NCBI RefSeq assembly: GCF_003058055.1
Contig: NZ_QBTZ01000001.1
Coordinates: 4,606,001-4,670,000, forward strand
Direction: 5' to 3'
Length of the DNA stretch: 64,000 bases
DNA from: Acidovorax sp. 107
GTDB taxonomy: Bacteria; Pseudomonadota; Gammaproteobacteria; Burkholderiales; Burkholderiaceae_C
Part shown: piece after piece, positions 1 through 7,906 of the stretch
Numbering within the stretch: the stretch's first letter is position 1
Layout of the letters: each line of letters begins with the position of its first letter
Notes under the pieces: generated by a model
Database searches by the model: none
What the model was told of the DNA's origin: nothing
Seen by the model: only the letters and a program-made list of their open reading frames with translations
Made by a program: the position numbers and the translations under genes

Positions 1-566
1 TGCTGGGCATCAAGCTCAAGGTGGCGGGAGATGCTGTGCTCGACAGCGACAGCTGGATGCCCCAGATTGCGGTGGGGCTGGAGCACAAGCAGGTGCACCC
101 GGGCTCCATCGGCTCGGTGCTGGACTTTCTGGGCACCAAAACCAGCGGCACCGACGTGTATGTGAGTGCCACCAAGCTGCTGCTGGCGCAAAGCGTGCTG
201 GTCAACGGCACGCTGCGCTACACCAACGCCAACCAGAACGGTCTGCTGGGCTTCGGCTCGGCCGCACCCGGCAAGAACAGCCGCAGCCTGCAGCCCGAGT
301 TCTCGGTGGCGTACCTGATCAACAAGAACCTGGCGGTGGGTGCCGAATACCGCTTCAAGCCCAATAACCTGCAAGCGCTGGGTGCCGCGGCGGGCTTGGG
401 CGCTGCGCTGCGCGAAGACGACTGGAAGGACATTTTTGTGGCCTGGGCGCCCAGCAAGAACGTGTCGCTCACGCTCGCCTATGTGGACCTGGGCCGCATC
501 GTCCCTGGCATCACCAACAACCGCCGCCAGACGGGCTACTACCTGTCGGCCCAAGTCGCCTTCTGA
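1..566 (+). CDS. DUF3034-type outer-membrane beta-barrel protein (C-terminal part)
   Basis: The reading frame is open from the window edge, so the true start lies upstream; about 188 codons are visible. The sequence alternates short hydrophobic and polar strands (for example SVAYLINKNLAVGAEYRF and VSLTLAYVDLGRI) and ends in VAF. A terminal aromatic residue is the usual signal for insertion of outer-membrane barrels by the BAM machinery. It looks like the DUF3034 family of proteobacterial outer-membrane proteins, whose substrate is unknown. The exported haemoglobin gene begins 10 bp after the stop, so the two are probably co-transcribed. The barrel call is firm; the family name is from memory of the sequence style. 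Confidence 0.7.
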   Translation, partial: LGIKLKVAGDAVLDSDSWMPQIAVGLEHKQVHPGSIGSVLDFLGTKTSGTDVYVSATKLLLAQSVLVNGTLRYTNANQNGLLGFGSAAPGKNSRSLQPEFSVAYLINKNLAVGAEYRFKPNNLQALGAAAGLGAALREDDWKDIFVAWAPSKNVSLTLAYVDLGRIVPGITNNRRQTGYYLSAQVAF

Positions 567-576
567 GGAAATTGTC

Positions 577-1053
577 ATGACGCACTCCAAAACCTTCATC
601 GCCCTGGCCATCTCCCTCGGAGGCTGGCTTGCTGCCCCGGCCTTTGCGCAGACCGCTGCGGCTCCGGTAGCGACTACTGCCGCTCCTGTAGCTCCTGCAG
701 GCCTGTACCAGGCGCTCGGCGAAAAGCCCGGCATCACCCGCCTGGTGGACGATTTTGTGAACCGCGTGGTCAAAGACCCGCGCATCGGCGGCCACTTCAA
801 GGACACCAAACCGGCCGCGCTCAAAGAGAGCCTGACCGACCAGTTCTGCCAGCTGAGCGGTGGCCCTTGCAAATATGAAGGCGCTGACATGAAATCGGCC
901 CATGCCGACATGGACATCAACAAGGGCCATTTCAACGCCCTGGTGGAGGTGCTGCAAAGCGCCATGGATGCCCAGGGCATACCGTTCGCTCAACAAAACC
1001 GCCTGCTGGCCTTGTTGGCGCCCATGCACCGTGATGTGATCACCCAACGGTAA
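577..1053 (+). CDS. Exported group 1 truncated haemoglobin
   Basis: This 158-residue protein has a Sec signal peptide (MTHSKTFIALAISLGGWLAA then PAFAQ, cleavage near residue 25). An Ala/Pro-rich linker follows, then a globin domain from about residue 42 (GLYQALGEKPGITRLVDDFV). The motif QFCQLSGGPCKYEG followed by MKSAHADMDI matches group 1 truncated haemoglobins, with His109 as the likely proximal haem ligand. Most truncated haemoglobins are cytoplasmic and handle O2 or NO; the signal peptide places this one in the periplasm. A GAGGAAATTGTC ribosome-binding region precedes the ATG. It sits between an outer-membrane protein and a copper protein, which suggests a shared envelope role, not established here. 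Confidence 0.88.
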   Translation: MTHSKTFIALAISLGGWLAAPAFAQTAAAPVATTAAPVAPAGLYQALGEKPGITRLVDDFVNRVVKDPRIGGHFKDTKPAALKESLTDQFCQLSGGPCKYEGADMKSAHADMDINKGHFNALVEVLQSAMDAQGIPFAQQNRLLALLAPMHRDVITQR

Positions 1054-1057
1054 GACG

Positions 1058-1909
1058 ATGAAAAATGCTATTTTTTTCATAGCGGTTAGCGCAATATTCA
1101 CTAGCGCTTGCGCCGGAAATGTCCAAATACAGGTGCTGGACCGCGAGGGCAAGCCCGTGCCCGACGCCGTGGTGGTGATGTACCCCGGTGCCACGGCTGG
1201 TGCTGCGCCCAGCTTGCTGCAGGCCAGCCCCACCATCGAACAGGAGCGCATGCGCTTTGTGCCCGCCGTCACCGTGGTGATGCCCGGCACCACCGTGCGT
1301 TTTACCAACCAGGACCGGTGGGACCACCATGTGCGCGGCAACCCCACCGGGGCGTCCACCGCGGCGGCACCGGCTGCGGCGGGTTCCAACTTTGAGCTGC
1401 GCCTGGCGGGCAAGGCCGATGGCAAGCCCGCCAACTTTGCCGACGTGAAGCTGGACACGCCCGGCGTGGTGCTGCTGGGCTGCCACTTGCACGGCTCCAT
1501 GCGTGGCCATGTGTTTGTGACCGATTCGGCCTGGACACTCAAGACCGACAGCGACGGCATTGCCCGTTTTGCCAACGTGCCCGATGGCGCCGCGCAGGTG
1601 CGCGTGTGGCACGCCGAGCAACTGGTGGACCTGCCGCGCAAGGCGCTGAATGTAGTGCCCGGCCCGGTGCTGGATACCGTGCAGCTCAGCGTGGTGCCCC
1701 GGGTGCGGCGTGCGCCCCCGGCCGCGCCCGCAGGCCCCAACAACAGCCCTGGCGGGCCCATGGGGTCGTACAGCCTGGCGCCAGTGCCGTCCCAGGGGGG
1801 CATCAGCACCCTGGCAGCTGACCCGCCACCACAGCGGGTGGTCCACCGGGGGCGGGTCAGCAGGGCAGCCATTTTTGGGGACGGAGTTACTCGCCCTTTC
1901 TTTGCCTGA
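1058..1909 (+). CDS. Periplasmic cupredoxin-like copper protein
   Basis: This 283-residue protein starts 5 bp after the haemoglobin stop. A signal peptide (MKNAIFFIAVSAIFTSACAG) leads into a plastocyanin/MauL-like domain. Visible candidate type-1 copper ligands are His in RWDHHVRG and the cluster GCHLHGSM (Cys, His, Met). A carboxypeptidase-regulatory-like beta domain follows (TDSDGIARFANVPDGAAQVRVWHAEQ). The last 50 residues are Pro/Arg-rich and look like read-through into non-coding DNA; they contain a perfect inverted repeat (1818-1860). The first 55 bases match the interspersed repeat family of this genome, so the signal peptide may come from a repeat. A role in periplasmic electron transfer is inferred. 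Confidence 0.75.
   Translation: MKNAIFFIAVSAIFTSACAGNVQIQVLDREGKPVPDAVVVMYPGATAGAAPSLLQASPTIEQERMRFVPAVTVVMPGTTVRFTNQDRWDHHVRGNPTGASTAAAPAAAGSNFELRLAGKADGKPANFADVKLDTPGVVLLGCHLHGSMRGHVFVTDSAWTLKTDSDGIARFANVPDGAAQVRVWHAEQLVDLPRKALNVVPGPVLDTVQLSVVPRVRRAPPAAPAGPNNSPGGPMGSYSLAPVPSQGGISTLAADPPPQRVVHRGRVSRAAIFGDGVTRPFFA
1064..1115 (+). repeat. Interspersed palindromic repeat, copy 1 (inside cupredoxin start)
   Basis: The segment aligns with repeat copies at 27457-27512 and 13166-13220: a TGCTA-T-rich stretch, then TAGC..TTAGCGC, a short AT spacer, and ACTAGCGC. Here it overlaps codons 3-20 of the cupredoxin gene and encodes most of the signal peptide. The match is by eye. Confidence 0.6.
1818..1860. 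repeat. Perfect 10-bp inverted repeat in the 3' end of the cupredoxin gene
   Basis: CTGACCCGCC (1818-1827) is repeated in inverted form as GGCGGGTCAG (1851-1860) around a 23-nt GC-rich loop. It lies in the low-complexity tail of the cupredoxin reading frame, about 50 bp before the stop, and no T-tract follows it. It may be a stability hairpin or the remains of an intergenic element. Confidence 0.55.
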
Positions 1910-1953
1910 GTGTCTGTGGATGCCCACTGAGGGGCCGCCCGCAGGTTGCGAGG

Positions 1954-2937
1954 TCAGCCGGGCAGCTTGAGCCCGCTTGGCCCCGAGGGCACGGTGTTGG
2001 CGCTGCTCTTCTGGCCGCCGGCCGCTGCGCTGCCGACTTCTTGCTTCACGCTGCCGGGGGGCGCGTTCAGATACAGGTACAGCGCCTGCGCATCCACATC
2101 GCTGAGCTGGCCGAGCGACTCGAAGGGCATGACCTGGATGGGCGTGCCGTCCGGCCGCTTGCCGGTGCGCAGCATGGCCACAAAACTGGCGGCATTGGGG
2201 TAGCGTGCCAGGGCGCTGTCGGTACTGTGTGTGCCGGGACGGATGTCTGCTGCCGCAGGCCAGTCGGGCGGGCCGCCGGGGATCTTGCCGCCCGACAGGT
2301 CGGCGCCGTGGCAGCCGATGCACATGTTGGCCACGTACTGGCCGTTGGCCAGCGTCACGCCGGCAGCGGTAGGGCGCGAGGGGGCCAGCTGGTGGTCGAT
2401 GCGCGAGGCCGCATCGGGGATCGCGCCCAGCCCATACAGCACCCAGGCGGGGTGGGGCAGTTCGATGACGGCGGGCGTGCCTTCCTTGGGCGGGAACTGG
2501 CGCACGTACGACACCAGAGCGTTCAGGTCTTCATTGGTAAAGCGGTTGTAGTCTTCGCTGGGCATCACCAGCACCGGGCGGCCGTTGGGCTTGACGCCAT
2601 GGCGGATCACGCTGTTCCAGTCTTCAGGCTGGTAGCGCGCCACTACACCGGCAGACGTGATGTTGGGGCCTGCCAGGCGCGTGCCCTTGCCATCGTTGAC
2701 GAACTCGCGGCCCGTGCCCTGCGCGCCATGGCAGTCGGTGCAGCCGCGCGATGCATACAGGTAGCGCCCGCGCTCGATGGTCTGCGCGTCGGTGGTGTAG
2801 GCCACGGGGCGGGGCTTGATGTCGATGTAGCGGTTGCGCTTTTGCTCGGCCAGGTACAGGCCGCTGGCGGCGGTGGCGACAACGATCACGCCCAGCAGCA
2901 GCGCGCTGCCTGCGGTCCATTTGATCCAGCGTTTCAT
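1954..2937 (-). CDS. Membrane-anchored dihaem cytochrome c
   Basis: This 327-residue protein has an uncleaved N-terminal helix (about residues 8-29) and two c-type haem motifs, CTDCH (66-70) and CIGCH (206-210). Each domain has a downstream candidate Met ligand (PVLVMPS and PIQVMPF). The layout matches periplasmic dihaem cytochromes that pass electrons from dehydrogenases to terminal oxidases. It is convergent with the haemoglobin-cupredoxin genes, whose last stop is 44 bp away. A symmetrical element at 3062-3075 lies upstream and may control it. The electron donor is not evident from the sequence. Confidence 0.9.
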   Translation of the reverse strand: MKRWIKWTAGSALLLGVIVVATAASGLYLAEQKRNRYIDIKPRPVAYTTDAQTIERGRYLYASRGCTDCHGAQGTGREFVNDGKGTRLAGPNITSAGVVARYQPEDWNSVIRHGVKPNGRPVLVMPSEDYNRFTNEDLNALVSYVRQFPPKEGTPAVIELPHPAWVLYGLGAIPDAASRIDHQLAPSRPTAAGVTLANGQYVANMCIGCHGADLSGGKIPGGPPDWPAAADIRPGTHSTDSALARYPNAASFVAMLRTGKRPDGTPIQVMPFESLGQLSDVDAQALYLYLNAPPGSVKQEVGSAAAGGQKSSANTVPSGPSGLKLPG

Positions 2938-3061
2938 GGTGGTATCCGTCTTCTTCGAATGTGGGCGGACTGGCTGAAAGGATCAGCGTGTCCTGGCGCC
3001 GGATTCTGAAGTCGAAGAAGGGGTTTGTGACACCCCACCACCGCAGGGGACAGCGGAGCCG

Positions 3062-3075
3062 GTGACATTTGTCAC
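3062..3075. promoter_or_regulatory. Palindrome upstream of the cytochrome c gene (CRP/FNR-superfamily-like)
   Basis: GTGACATTTGTCAC is a perfect dyad (GTGACA-TT-TGTCAC) about 125 bp upstream of the cytochrome start. A wider inverted repeat overlaps it: TTTGTGACA near 3023-3031 and TGTCACAAA at 3070-3078. The half-sites resemble TGTGA/TCACA sites of the CRP/FNR superfamily, but the spacing does not match a textbook box. Confidence 0.4.
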
Positions 3076-3088
3076 AAACGGCCCGCCG

Positions 3089-3115
3089 GTGTGAGCAGGT
3101 GTAGCCCGCTCACAC
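3089..3115 (-). terminator. Hairpin after the ABC substrate-binding gene
   Basis: GTGTGAGC (3089-3096) pairs with GCTCACAC (3108-3115) around an 11-nt loop, 15 bp after the stop of the minus-strand binding-protein gene. No T-run follows on that strand, so it may be a 3'-end stabilising hairpin rather than a strong intrinsic terminator. Confidence 0.4.
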
Positions 3116-3130
3116 GCTCTCCATATCCTG

Positions 3131-4201
3131 TCAGCGCTCGATGGTTTTGTTCCAGCGTGCATTCCAGGCAGGGCGGTTCGCGTTCACGCTGTCCCAGTCC
3201 AGCGTCACGGCGTTTTTCATCCACTGGCTGATTTGCGCCACTTGCGCCGCGCCTTCACCCACTGCGGGTGCCTTGGGGTTGGTAGGGATCTGCGCGCCAA
3301 ACTGCAGCACGTTGGCCTGGGCCAGGGGGCTCAGAAGAAACTCGGCCAGCTTTTGGGCCAGCTCGGGCTCGCTGTTCTTGGCGATCACGCACTGGCCGGT
3401 CATCAGCACCACCGAACCTTCCTTGGGCTGTGCGTATTCCACCGGAATGCCCTTGGCCTTGAGGGCCGCCACGCTGGTCGGGGTGAGCGGGAAGATCGCG
3501 GCTTCACCCGTCTGCACCATCTCCGAAATCTTGGCCGAGCTGGGGATGTACTCCAGCACGTTCGGCCCGATGGTCTTGGCCCAGTTGTTGAAGCCTGGCT
3601 CCACGTTCTTGTCGTTGCCGCCTTGAATGCGGTTGAACATCAAGAAACCGTGCAGCCCGAATGACGACGAAGGCATGGACTGGAACACCACCTTGCCCTT
3701 GTACTTGGGGTCGGCAAAGTCCATCCACGAGGTGGGCGCAGCCCAGCCCTTTTCGGCAAACATCTTGGTGTTGTAAGCAATGCCCGTCATGCCCAGGCTC
3801 ACGCCGCTGGCCAGGTCGTCCTTGAAGCGGGCGGCGGGGTAGATCTCGTTGAGGTGCTGGTTGGGTTTTTGCTTCTCGCACAGGCCCATTCCCATGGCGC
3901 GCACCATGATGCCGTCGTCCAGAAACATCACATGCATCTGCGGCTTGTCCTTGTTGGCCTGCGCCTTGGCCAGGATGTCCGAGGACGTGCCGGGCACCAC
4001 CACCACCTTCACGCCGTGCAGCTTTTCAAACGCCGGGAACACGTACTGCGTGTACGCCTTCTCCATGGTGCCGCCGTTCATGCCGATGTACAGCGTCTTG
4101 GTCTGCGCGGTGGCGGTGCCTGCGGCGGCCACGGTGGCCAGTGCGGCGGCCGCCACAAGGGCGCGGCGGGTGCGGCTGGCAAAGCGGGGGGTGAAGGTCA
4201 T
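3131..4201 (-). CDS. Spermidine/putrescine-type ABC transporter substrate-binding protein
   Basis: This 356-residue periplasmic binding protein of the PotD/AfuA-like class is the last gene of the seven-gene operon. The chosen start (MTFTPRFASRTRRALVAAAA) has an AAAGGAAA ribosome-binding site; an upstream in-frame Met at 4255 would add 18 residues and spoil the signal peptide. The mature part opens TKTLYIGMNGGTMEKAYTQYV and has the binding-protein pattern with YNTKMFAEKGWAAPTSWMDF. The ligand cannot be read from sequence; polyamines, opines or amino-acid derivatives all fit. The permeases and ATPase of the same importer lie upstream in the operon. Confidence 0.88.
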   Translation of the reverse strand: MTFTPRFASRTRRALVAAAALATVAAAGTATAQTKTLYIGMNGGTMEKAYTQYVFPAFEKLHGVKVVVVPGTSSDILAKAQANKDKPQMHVMFLDDGIMVRAMGMGLCEKQKPNQHLNEIYPAARFKDDLASGVSLGMTGIAYNTKMFAEKGWAAPTSWMDFADPKYKGKVVFQSMPSSSFGLHGFLMFNRIQGGNDKNVEPGFNNWAKTIGPNVLEYIPSSAKISEMVQTGEAAIFPLTPTSVAALKAKGIPVEYAQPKEGSVVLMTGQCVIAKNSEPELAQKLAEFLLSPLAQANVLQFGAQIPTNPKAPAVGEGAAQVAQISQWMKNAVTLDWDSVNANRPAWNARWNKTIER

Positions 4202-4251
4202 GGTGGTTTCCTTTCTGGTGGGAGAGTGGGGACGGGTCGGTGGCAAATGGG

Positions 4252-5409
4252 TCACTGGACAGCCGCAGTGCTGGCCACTTCAGCCACTGCTTTGGGAACA
4301 AATCGCTCAATCGCGAAGGCATCAATCGGCGTGGTGCTGCGGCCATCGCGGGCCAGCTCGGCCAGCACCTCGCCCACGCCGGGACCAATCTGAAAGCCTG
4401 CGCCGGCAAAGCCAAAGCCGTGGATCAGGCCGGGCGTGGTACTGCTTTGGCCCAGCACGGGCTGGCGGTCAGGCAGGTAGCCCTCGGTGCCGCTCCAGGT
4501 GCGGATGAAGTGCGCGTTCTTCAGCGCGGGCAGCAGCTCTACCGCCTGCACGGCCAGGGTGGCGATGGCGCTGCGCTCGGAGCGGGCGCGGTCGGCATCC
4601 AGTGCCACGCCCGATCCGCCGCCCAGCACCAGGTTGCCGCGGGCCACCTGGCGGCAGTAAATGCCGCCGCCTTCCACGCCCAGGCTCCAGTGCATGAAAA
4701 AGGGCAGGGGCTCGGTCACGGCCATGGCCGGGTGGCCGGAGTGGATGGGCACGGCCTCGTCAAATTGCGCTGTCAGCGCACCGGCCCAGGCGCCTGCGCA
4801 GTTGATGAGCACGGGCGCACGCACGGCCACGGTAGTGCCCGAGCGCACGGTGAAGATCTTGCCGTCGTGCTCCACCGAGGTCATCGGTGTGCGTTCCAAA
4901 ATCTGCGCCCCCGCACGCCGCGCAGCCAGCGCAAAGGCGGGCGACACCAAGCGCGGGTTGGCTTGCCCGTCATCGGGGCACAGCGATCCGCCCACAGCGC
5001 GCCCGCCCAGCCAGGGGCAGCGCTCGCGCAGCGCGGTACCGGAGATGAGCTGTATGCCCAGATCAAAGTCGCGGCTCAGGTTGGCATAGGCTTCCAGCGC
5101 AGCCATGTCCGCCTCGCTGCGGCCGATCTTGAAATGCCCGCTGCGCTGGTATTCGCCATCCGTGCCAATCAGCGCAGGCAGGTCGGCCCACACCTGGTGG
5201 GCGCGCTGCGCCAGCGGCAGCTGGCTCACAGGGCGGCCTTGGCGGCGCACGCCGCCGTAGTTCACACCGCTGGATCGGGAGCCGCACAGGTCGCGCTCCA
5301 GCAGCACCACGCTCACGCCCTTGCGGCGCAGCGCCAGTGCGGCGGATGCACCCATGATGCCGCCGCCCACGATGGCGACGTCGGTGTCGATGGTTCGGGT
5401 GGCGGTCAT
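4252..5409 (-). CDS. FAD-dependent amine/amino-acid dehydrogenase, large flavin subunit (DadA/HcnC-like)
   Basis: This 385-residue flavoprotein has an N-terminal ADP-binding fold (DVAIVGGGIMGASAALALRR, residues 9-28). The C-terminal region GLIHGFGFAGAGFQIGPGVGE is typical of the D-amino-acid/glycine/sarcosine oxidase superfamily. It starts by an ATGA overlap inside the preceding gene, so the two are translationally coupled. In HcnABC, opine oxidases and three-part proline or hydroxyproline dehydrogenases, this subunit carries the substrate site, and the next two genes supply a second flavin and iron-sulfur centres. The substrate is probably an imino or N-substituted amino acid imported by the neighbouring transporter. 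Confidence 0.85.
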   Translation of the reverse strand: MTATRTIDTDVAIVGGGIMGASAALALRRKGVSVVLLERDLCGSRSSGVNYGGVRRQGRPVSQLPLAQRAHQVWADLPALIGTDGEYQRSGHFKIGRSEADMAALEAYANLSRDFDLGIQLISGTALRERCPWLGGRAVGGSLCPDDGQANPRLVSPAFALAARRAGAQILERTPMTSVEHDGKIFTVRSGTTVAVRAPVLINCAGAWAGALTAQFDEAVPIHSGHPAMAVTEPLPFFMHWSLGVEGGGIYCRQVARGNLVLGGGSGVALDADRARSERSAIATLAVQAVELLPALKNAHFIRTWSGTEGYLPDRQPVLGQSSTTPGLIHGFGFAGAGFQIGPGVGEVLAELARDGRSTTPIDAFAIERFVPKAVAEVASTAAVQ

Positions 5410-6794
5410 GTGCGGGCCTCCGCCTGGGCTTGCAGGTGGATGGGGATGGGCTTGATCGGCGCTTGTCCGCGCAGCCGTCCCACCCGATCAATGGGCTTGC
5501 CCGTGGCCTGGGCCAGGATTTCTGCCGCCGCCACGCCGCACATGCGGCCCTGGCAACGGCCCATGCCCACGCGGGTCAGAGCCTTCAGTCGGTTCATCTC
5601 GTCAGCACCCGCATCGCGCGCACAGGCGCGCAGCTCACCCGCCGTGATGTTCTCGCAGCGGCACACCACCAGCGCATCGGGTGCGTGCGCAGCCCAGTCG
5701 GTGGGGAAGGGGAAAGCGCGCTCCAGCCCTTGGCGGAACGGCATCAGATCCGTGAGCTTGCGTTCCAGCTCTGCAGCACGTGCTGTGTCTACCTTCACGC
5801 CATGGTCGGCCAGCAGCGCCAGTGCGGTGCGCTCGCCCGCCCACTCGGCCGCATCGGCACCCATGATGCCCGCGCCATCGCCCGCTAGGTACACGCCTGC
5901 CACGCTGGTGCGGCCTGAGCTGTCGCGCTCGGGCAGGTGGGCGCGGTGCATGGGCGCCCAGGCAAAGCGGCAGCCCAGCAGGTCTGCCAGTTGGGTCTCG
6001 GACCGCAGGGCGTAGCCAAAGCCCACGGCATCGCAGGGCACGGTGTTTTCGGCTTGGCCGTCGCTCCACACCACGGCATTCACCCGCGTGTCGCCTTCCA
6101 CGCGCACCGGCCGCACGCCGGTGTGCACGGCCACACCCTGCGCGCGGAGCCAAGCTACGTAGTACAAGCCCTTGGCGAGCACGGTGGGCTGGGTGAGCAT
6201 GCCGGGCAGGGCGGCCAGTTGGTCGGCAAACCGCGCGGTGTCCAGCACTGCGGCTACCTTGGTGCCCGCTTTGGCATATTGGTATGCCACCAGGTACAGC
6301 AGTGGCCCGGTGCCCATCAGCACCACGTTGCGGCCAATGGTGCAGCCCTGAAACTTGAGCGCCACCTGTGCGCCACCCAGCGTGTACACACCGGGCAGCG
6401 TCCAGCCGGGCACGGGCAGCACACGGTCGGTAGCACCGCTGGCCACAATGAGCTGGCCGTAGGGCACCGTGCGCGTGGTTTGCGTGGGGCCGTGCAGCAC
6501 GTCGAGCAGGCCGCCTTGGGCGTTCCACACCAGGCTGTCGGGTTGGTAGTTGATGTGGGTTTGTAGGCCGTCGAACGTGCTGTGTAAAGCTGTGGCGCGT
6601 GAGGCCTCGGTGCCGTACAGCGTTTGTGCGCTGCGGGCAAAGTGGGCGGGCGGGCGGCGGTAGATCTGGCCGCCGCTGCGCGCGGCCTCGTCAATCACTA
6701 CGGGCCGCACGCCATGCGCCACCAGGGTTTGCGCGGCGCGAATGCCCGCAGGGCCTGCGCCCACGATCACGGGTTGCAATGCGGGGGCGGTCAT
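5406..6794 (-). CDS. FAD/NAD(P)-binding oxidoreductase with BFD-like [2Fe-2S] domain (HcnB/OoxA-like)
   Basis: The protein has 462 residues. The N-terminal dinucleotide fold is VIVGAGPAGIRAAQTL (9-24), and a second nucleotide-binding segment lies near 156-180. Four cysteines (378, 380, 414, 419; CxC...C-x4-C) form a bacterioferritin-associated-ferredoxin-like cluster domain. This is the architecture of HcnB and of the A subunit of octopine/nopaline oxidases. The Met at MTAPALQP overlaps the preceding stop by 4 bp and was chosen over a 38-residue upstream extension. It probably relays electrons from the DadA-like subunit to the respiratory chain. Confidence 0.87.
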   Translation of the reverse strand: MTAPALQPVIVGAGPAGIRAAQTLVAHGVRPVVIDEAARSGGQIYRRPPAHFARSAQTLYGTEASRATALHSTFDGLQTHINYQPDSLVWNAQGGLLDVLHGPTQTTRTVPYGQLIVASGATDRVLPVPGWTLPGVYTLGGAQVALKFQGCTIGRNVVLMGTGPLLYLVAYQYAKAGTKVAAVLDTARFADQLAALPGMLTQPTVLAKGLYYVAWLRAQGVAVHTGVRPVRVEGDTRVNAVVWSDGQAENTVPCDAVGFGYALRSETQLADLLGCRFAWAPMHRAHLPERDSSGRTSVAGVYLAGDGAGIMGADAAEWAGERTALALLADHGVKVDTARAAELERKLTDLMPFRQGLERAFPFPTDWAAHAPDALVVCRCENITAGELRACARDAGADEMNRLKALTRVGMGRCQGRMCGVAAAEILAQATGKPIDRVGRLRGQAPIKPIPIHLQAQAEART

Positions 6795-7102
6795 GCGGGC
6801 GCTCCGGTGGTCAGCTGCATGCCCGCCTGGATGAAGGTGGCGCAAGACCGCAGCCGTTCGCCGGTGGCGGTTTGCACCCAGCAGTCCTGGCACGCACCCA
6901 TCAGGCAAAAGCCAGCGCGCGGCTCGTGGCTGAATTCGTTGCGGCGCAGCTGGGCGCGGTGCGTGAGGATGGCCGTGAGCACCGTGTCGCCTTCGAGCGC
7001 AGTGGCGGGTTCGCCATCGAGCGTGAAGGGCACGGGGGCGCGGTCTTTTTCGGCCACGCGGTGGAGCAGGGCTGTGTTCACAGTCATGGAATTCGTGCCC
7101 AT
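6791..7102 (-). CDS. Small [2Fe-2S] ferredoxin-like subunit (HcnA/OoxC-like)
   Basis: This 103-residue protein has the cysteine pattern C66-x4-C71-x2-C74-x12-C87, a plant-type [2Fe-2S] site as in the N-terminal region of sarcosine oxidase alpha and in HcnA. It is the third subunit of the predicted dehydrogenase. The first Met immediately follows the stop of the permease gene (TAAATG); a second Met five codons later is possible. Its small size and position between permease and flavoprotein genes are usual for opine/hydroxyproline dehydrogenase operons. Confidence 0.85.
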   Translation of the reverse strand: MGTNSMTVNTALLHRVAEKDRAPVPFTLDGEPATALEGDTVLTAILTHRAQLRRNEFSHEPRAGFCLMGACQDCWVQTATGERLRSCATFIQAGMQLTTGAPA

Positions 7103-7906
7103 TTATTTCTTGCCTACGAGCACACGGTCCAGGCCGTACACGCGGTCAAGAATCACCATCGCGCAGGCTGTCAGGCCCACCATCAGCGCAGACACCGCCG
7201 CCATCAGCGGGTCAATGGATTCAGTGGCGTACATGTACATGCGCACCGGCAGCGTCACCGTGCTGGGCGAGGTGACAAAGATCGACATGGTCACTTCGTC
7301 AAAGCTGTTGATGAAGGCCAGCATCCAGCCACCCGTCACGCCGGGCAGGATCATTGGCAGCGTGATGCGCGTGAACACCGTGGCCTGGCTGGCACCCAGC
7401 GACAGGGCGGCATGCTCGGCACTGCGGTCAAAGCCCACGAGGGCAGCCACCACCAGCCGCAGCGTGTAGGGCGTGACGATGAGCGCATGCGCAAACACCA
7501 GCCAGCCAAAGCTGCCCGTGCCGCCGATCAGCGCAAACAGTCGCAGCAGAGCCACGCCCAGCACCAAGTGCGGAATGATCAGCGGCGACAGGAACAAACC
7601 ATTGAGAAAGCCGCGCCCGGGGAAGTCGTAGCGTGTGATGGCAATGCCCGCAGGCACCGCCAGCACCGTGGCCAGCGTGGCCGATGCAAGGGCTAGCCAC
7701 AGGCTGTTCCAGAACGACTGCATAAAGTCTGGGTGCTCGAACACCGCCTTGAACCAGCGCAGCGAGAGCTCGGTGGTGGGCAGCGTCAGCGTGTTGTGCG
7801 GCGTGAAAGCCACGATGCACACCACCAGCAAGGGGGCGAGCATGAAGGTGATGACCAGCGCGTTGAACGCGAGGGCGAGAGGGCCGTTCTTTTGCATCGT
7901 GCTCAC
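7103..7906 (-). CDS. ABC transporter permease (PotC-like)
   Basis: This 267-residue protein has about six membrane helices, beginning with LALAFNALVITFMLAPLLVV. The EAA-type cytoplasmic loop that docks with the ATPase is visible (EHAALSLGASQATVFTRITLP, near residue 165). It overlaps the upstream permease gene by 4 bp. The pairing of two different permeases and one ATPase is characteristic of polyamine/opine/iron-type importers. Confidence 0.92.
   Translation of the reverse strand: MSTMQKNGPLALAFNALVITFMLAPLLVVCIVAFTPHNTLTLPTTELSLRWFKAVFEHPDFMQSFWNSLWLALASATLATVLAVPAGIAITRYDFPGRGFLNGLFLSPLIIPHLVLGVALLRLFALIGGTGSFGWLVFAHALIVTPYTLRLVVAALVGFDRSAEHAALSLGASQATVFTRITLPMILPGVTGGWMLAFINSFDEVTMSIFVTSPSTVTLPVRMYMYATESIDPLMAAVSALMVGLTACAMVILDRVYGLDRVLVGKK

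Noticed and set aside
4240..6015. Long plus-strand open frame (591 codons) over the dehydrogenase genes
   Set aside because: It is antisense to two well-supported flavoprotein genes with intact cofactor motifs; its His/Ala/Gly-rich translation is typical of a shadow frame.
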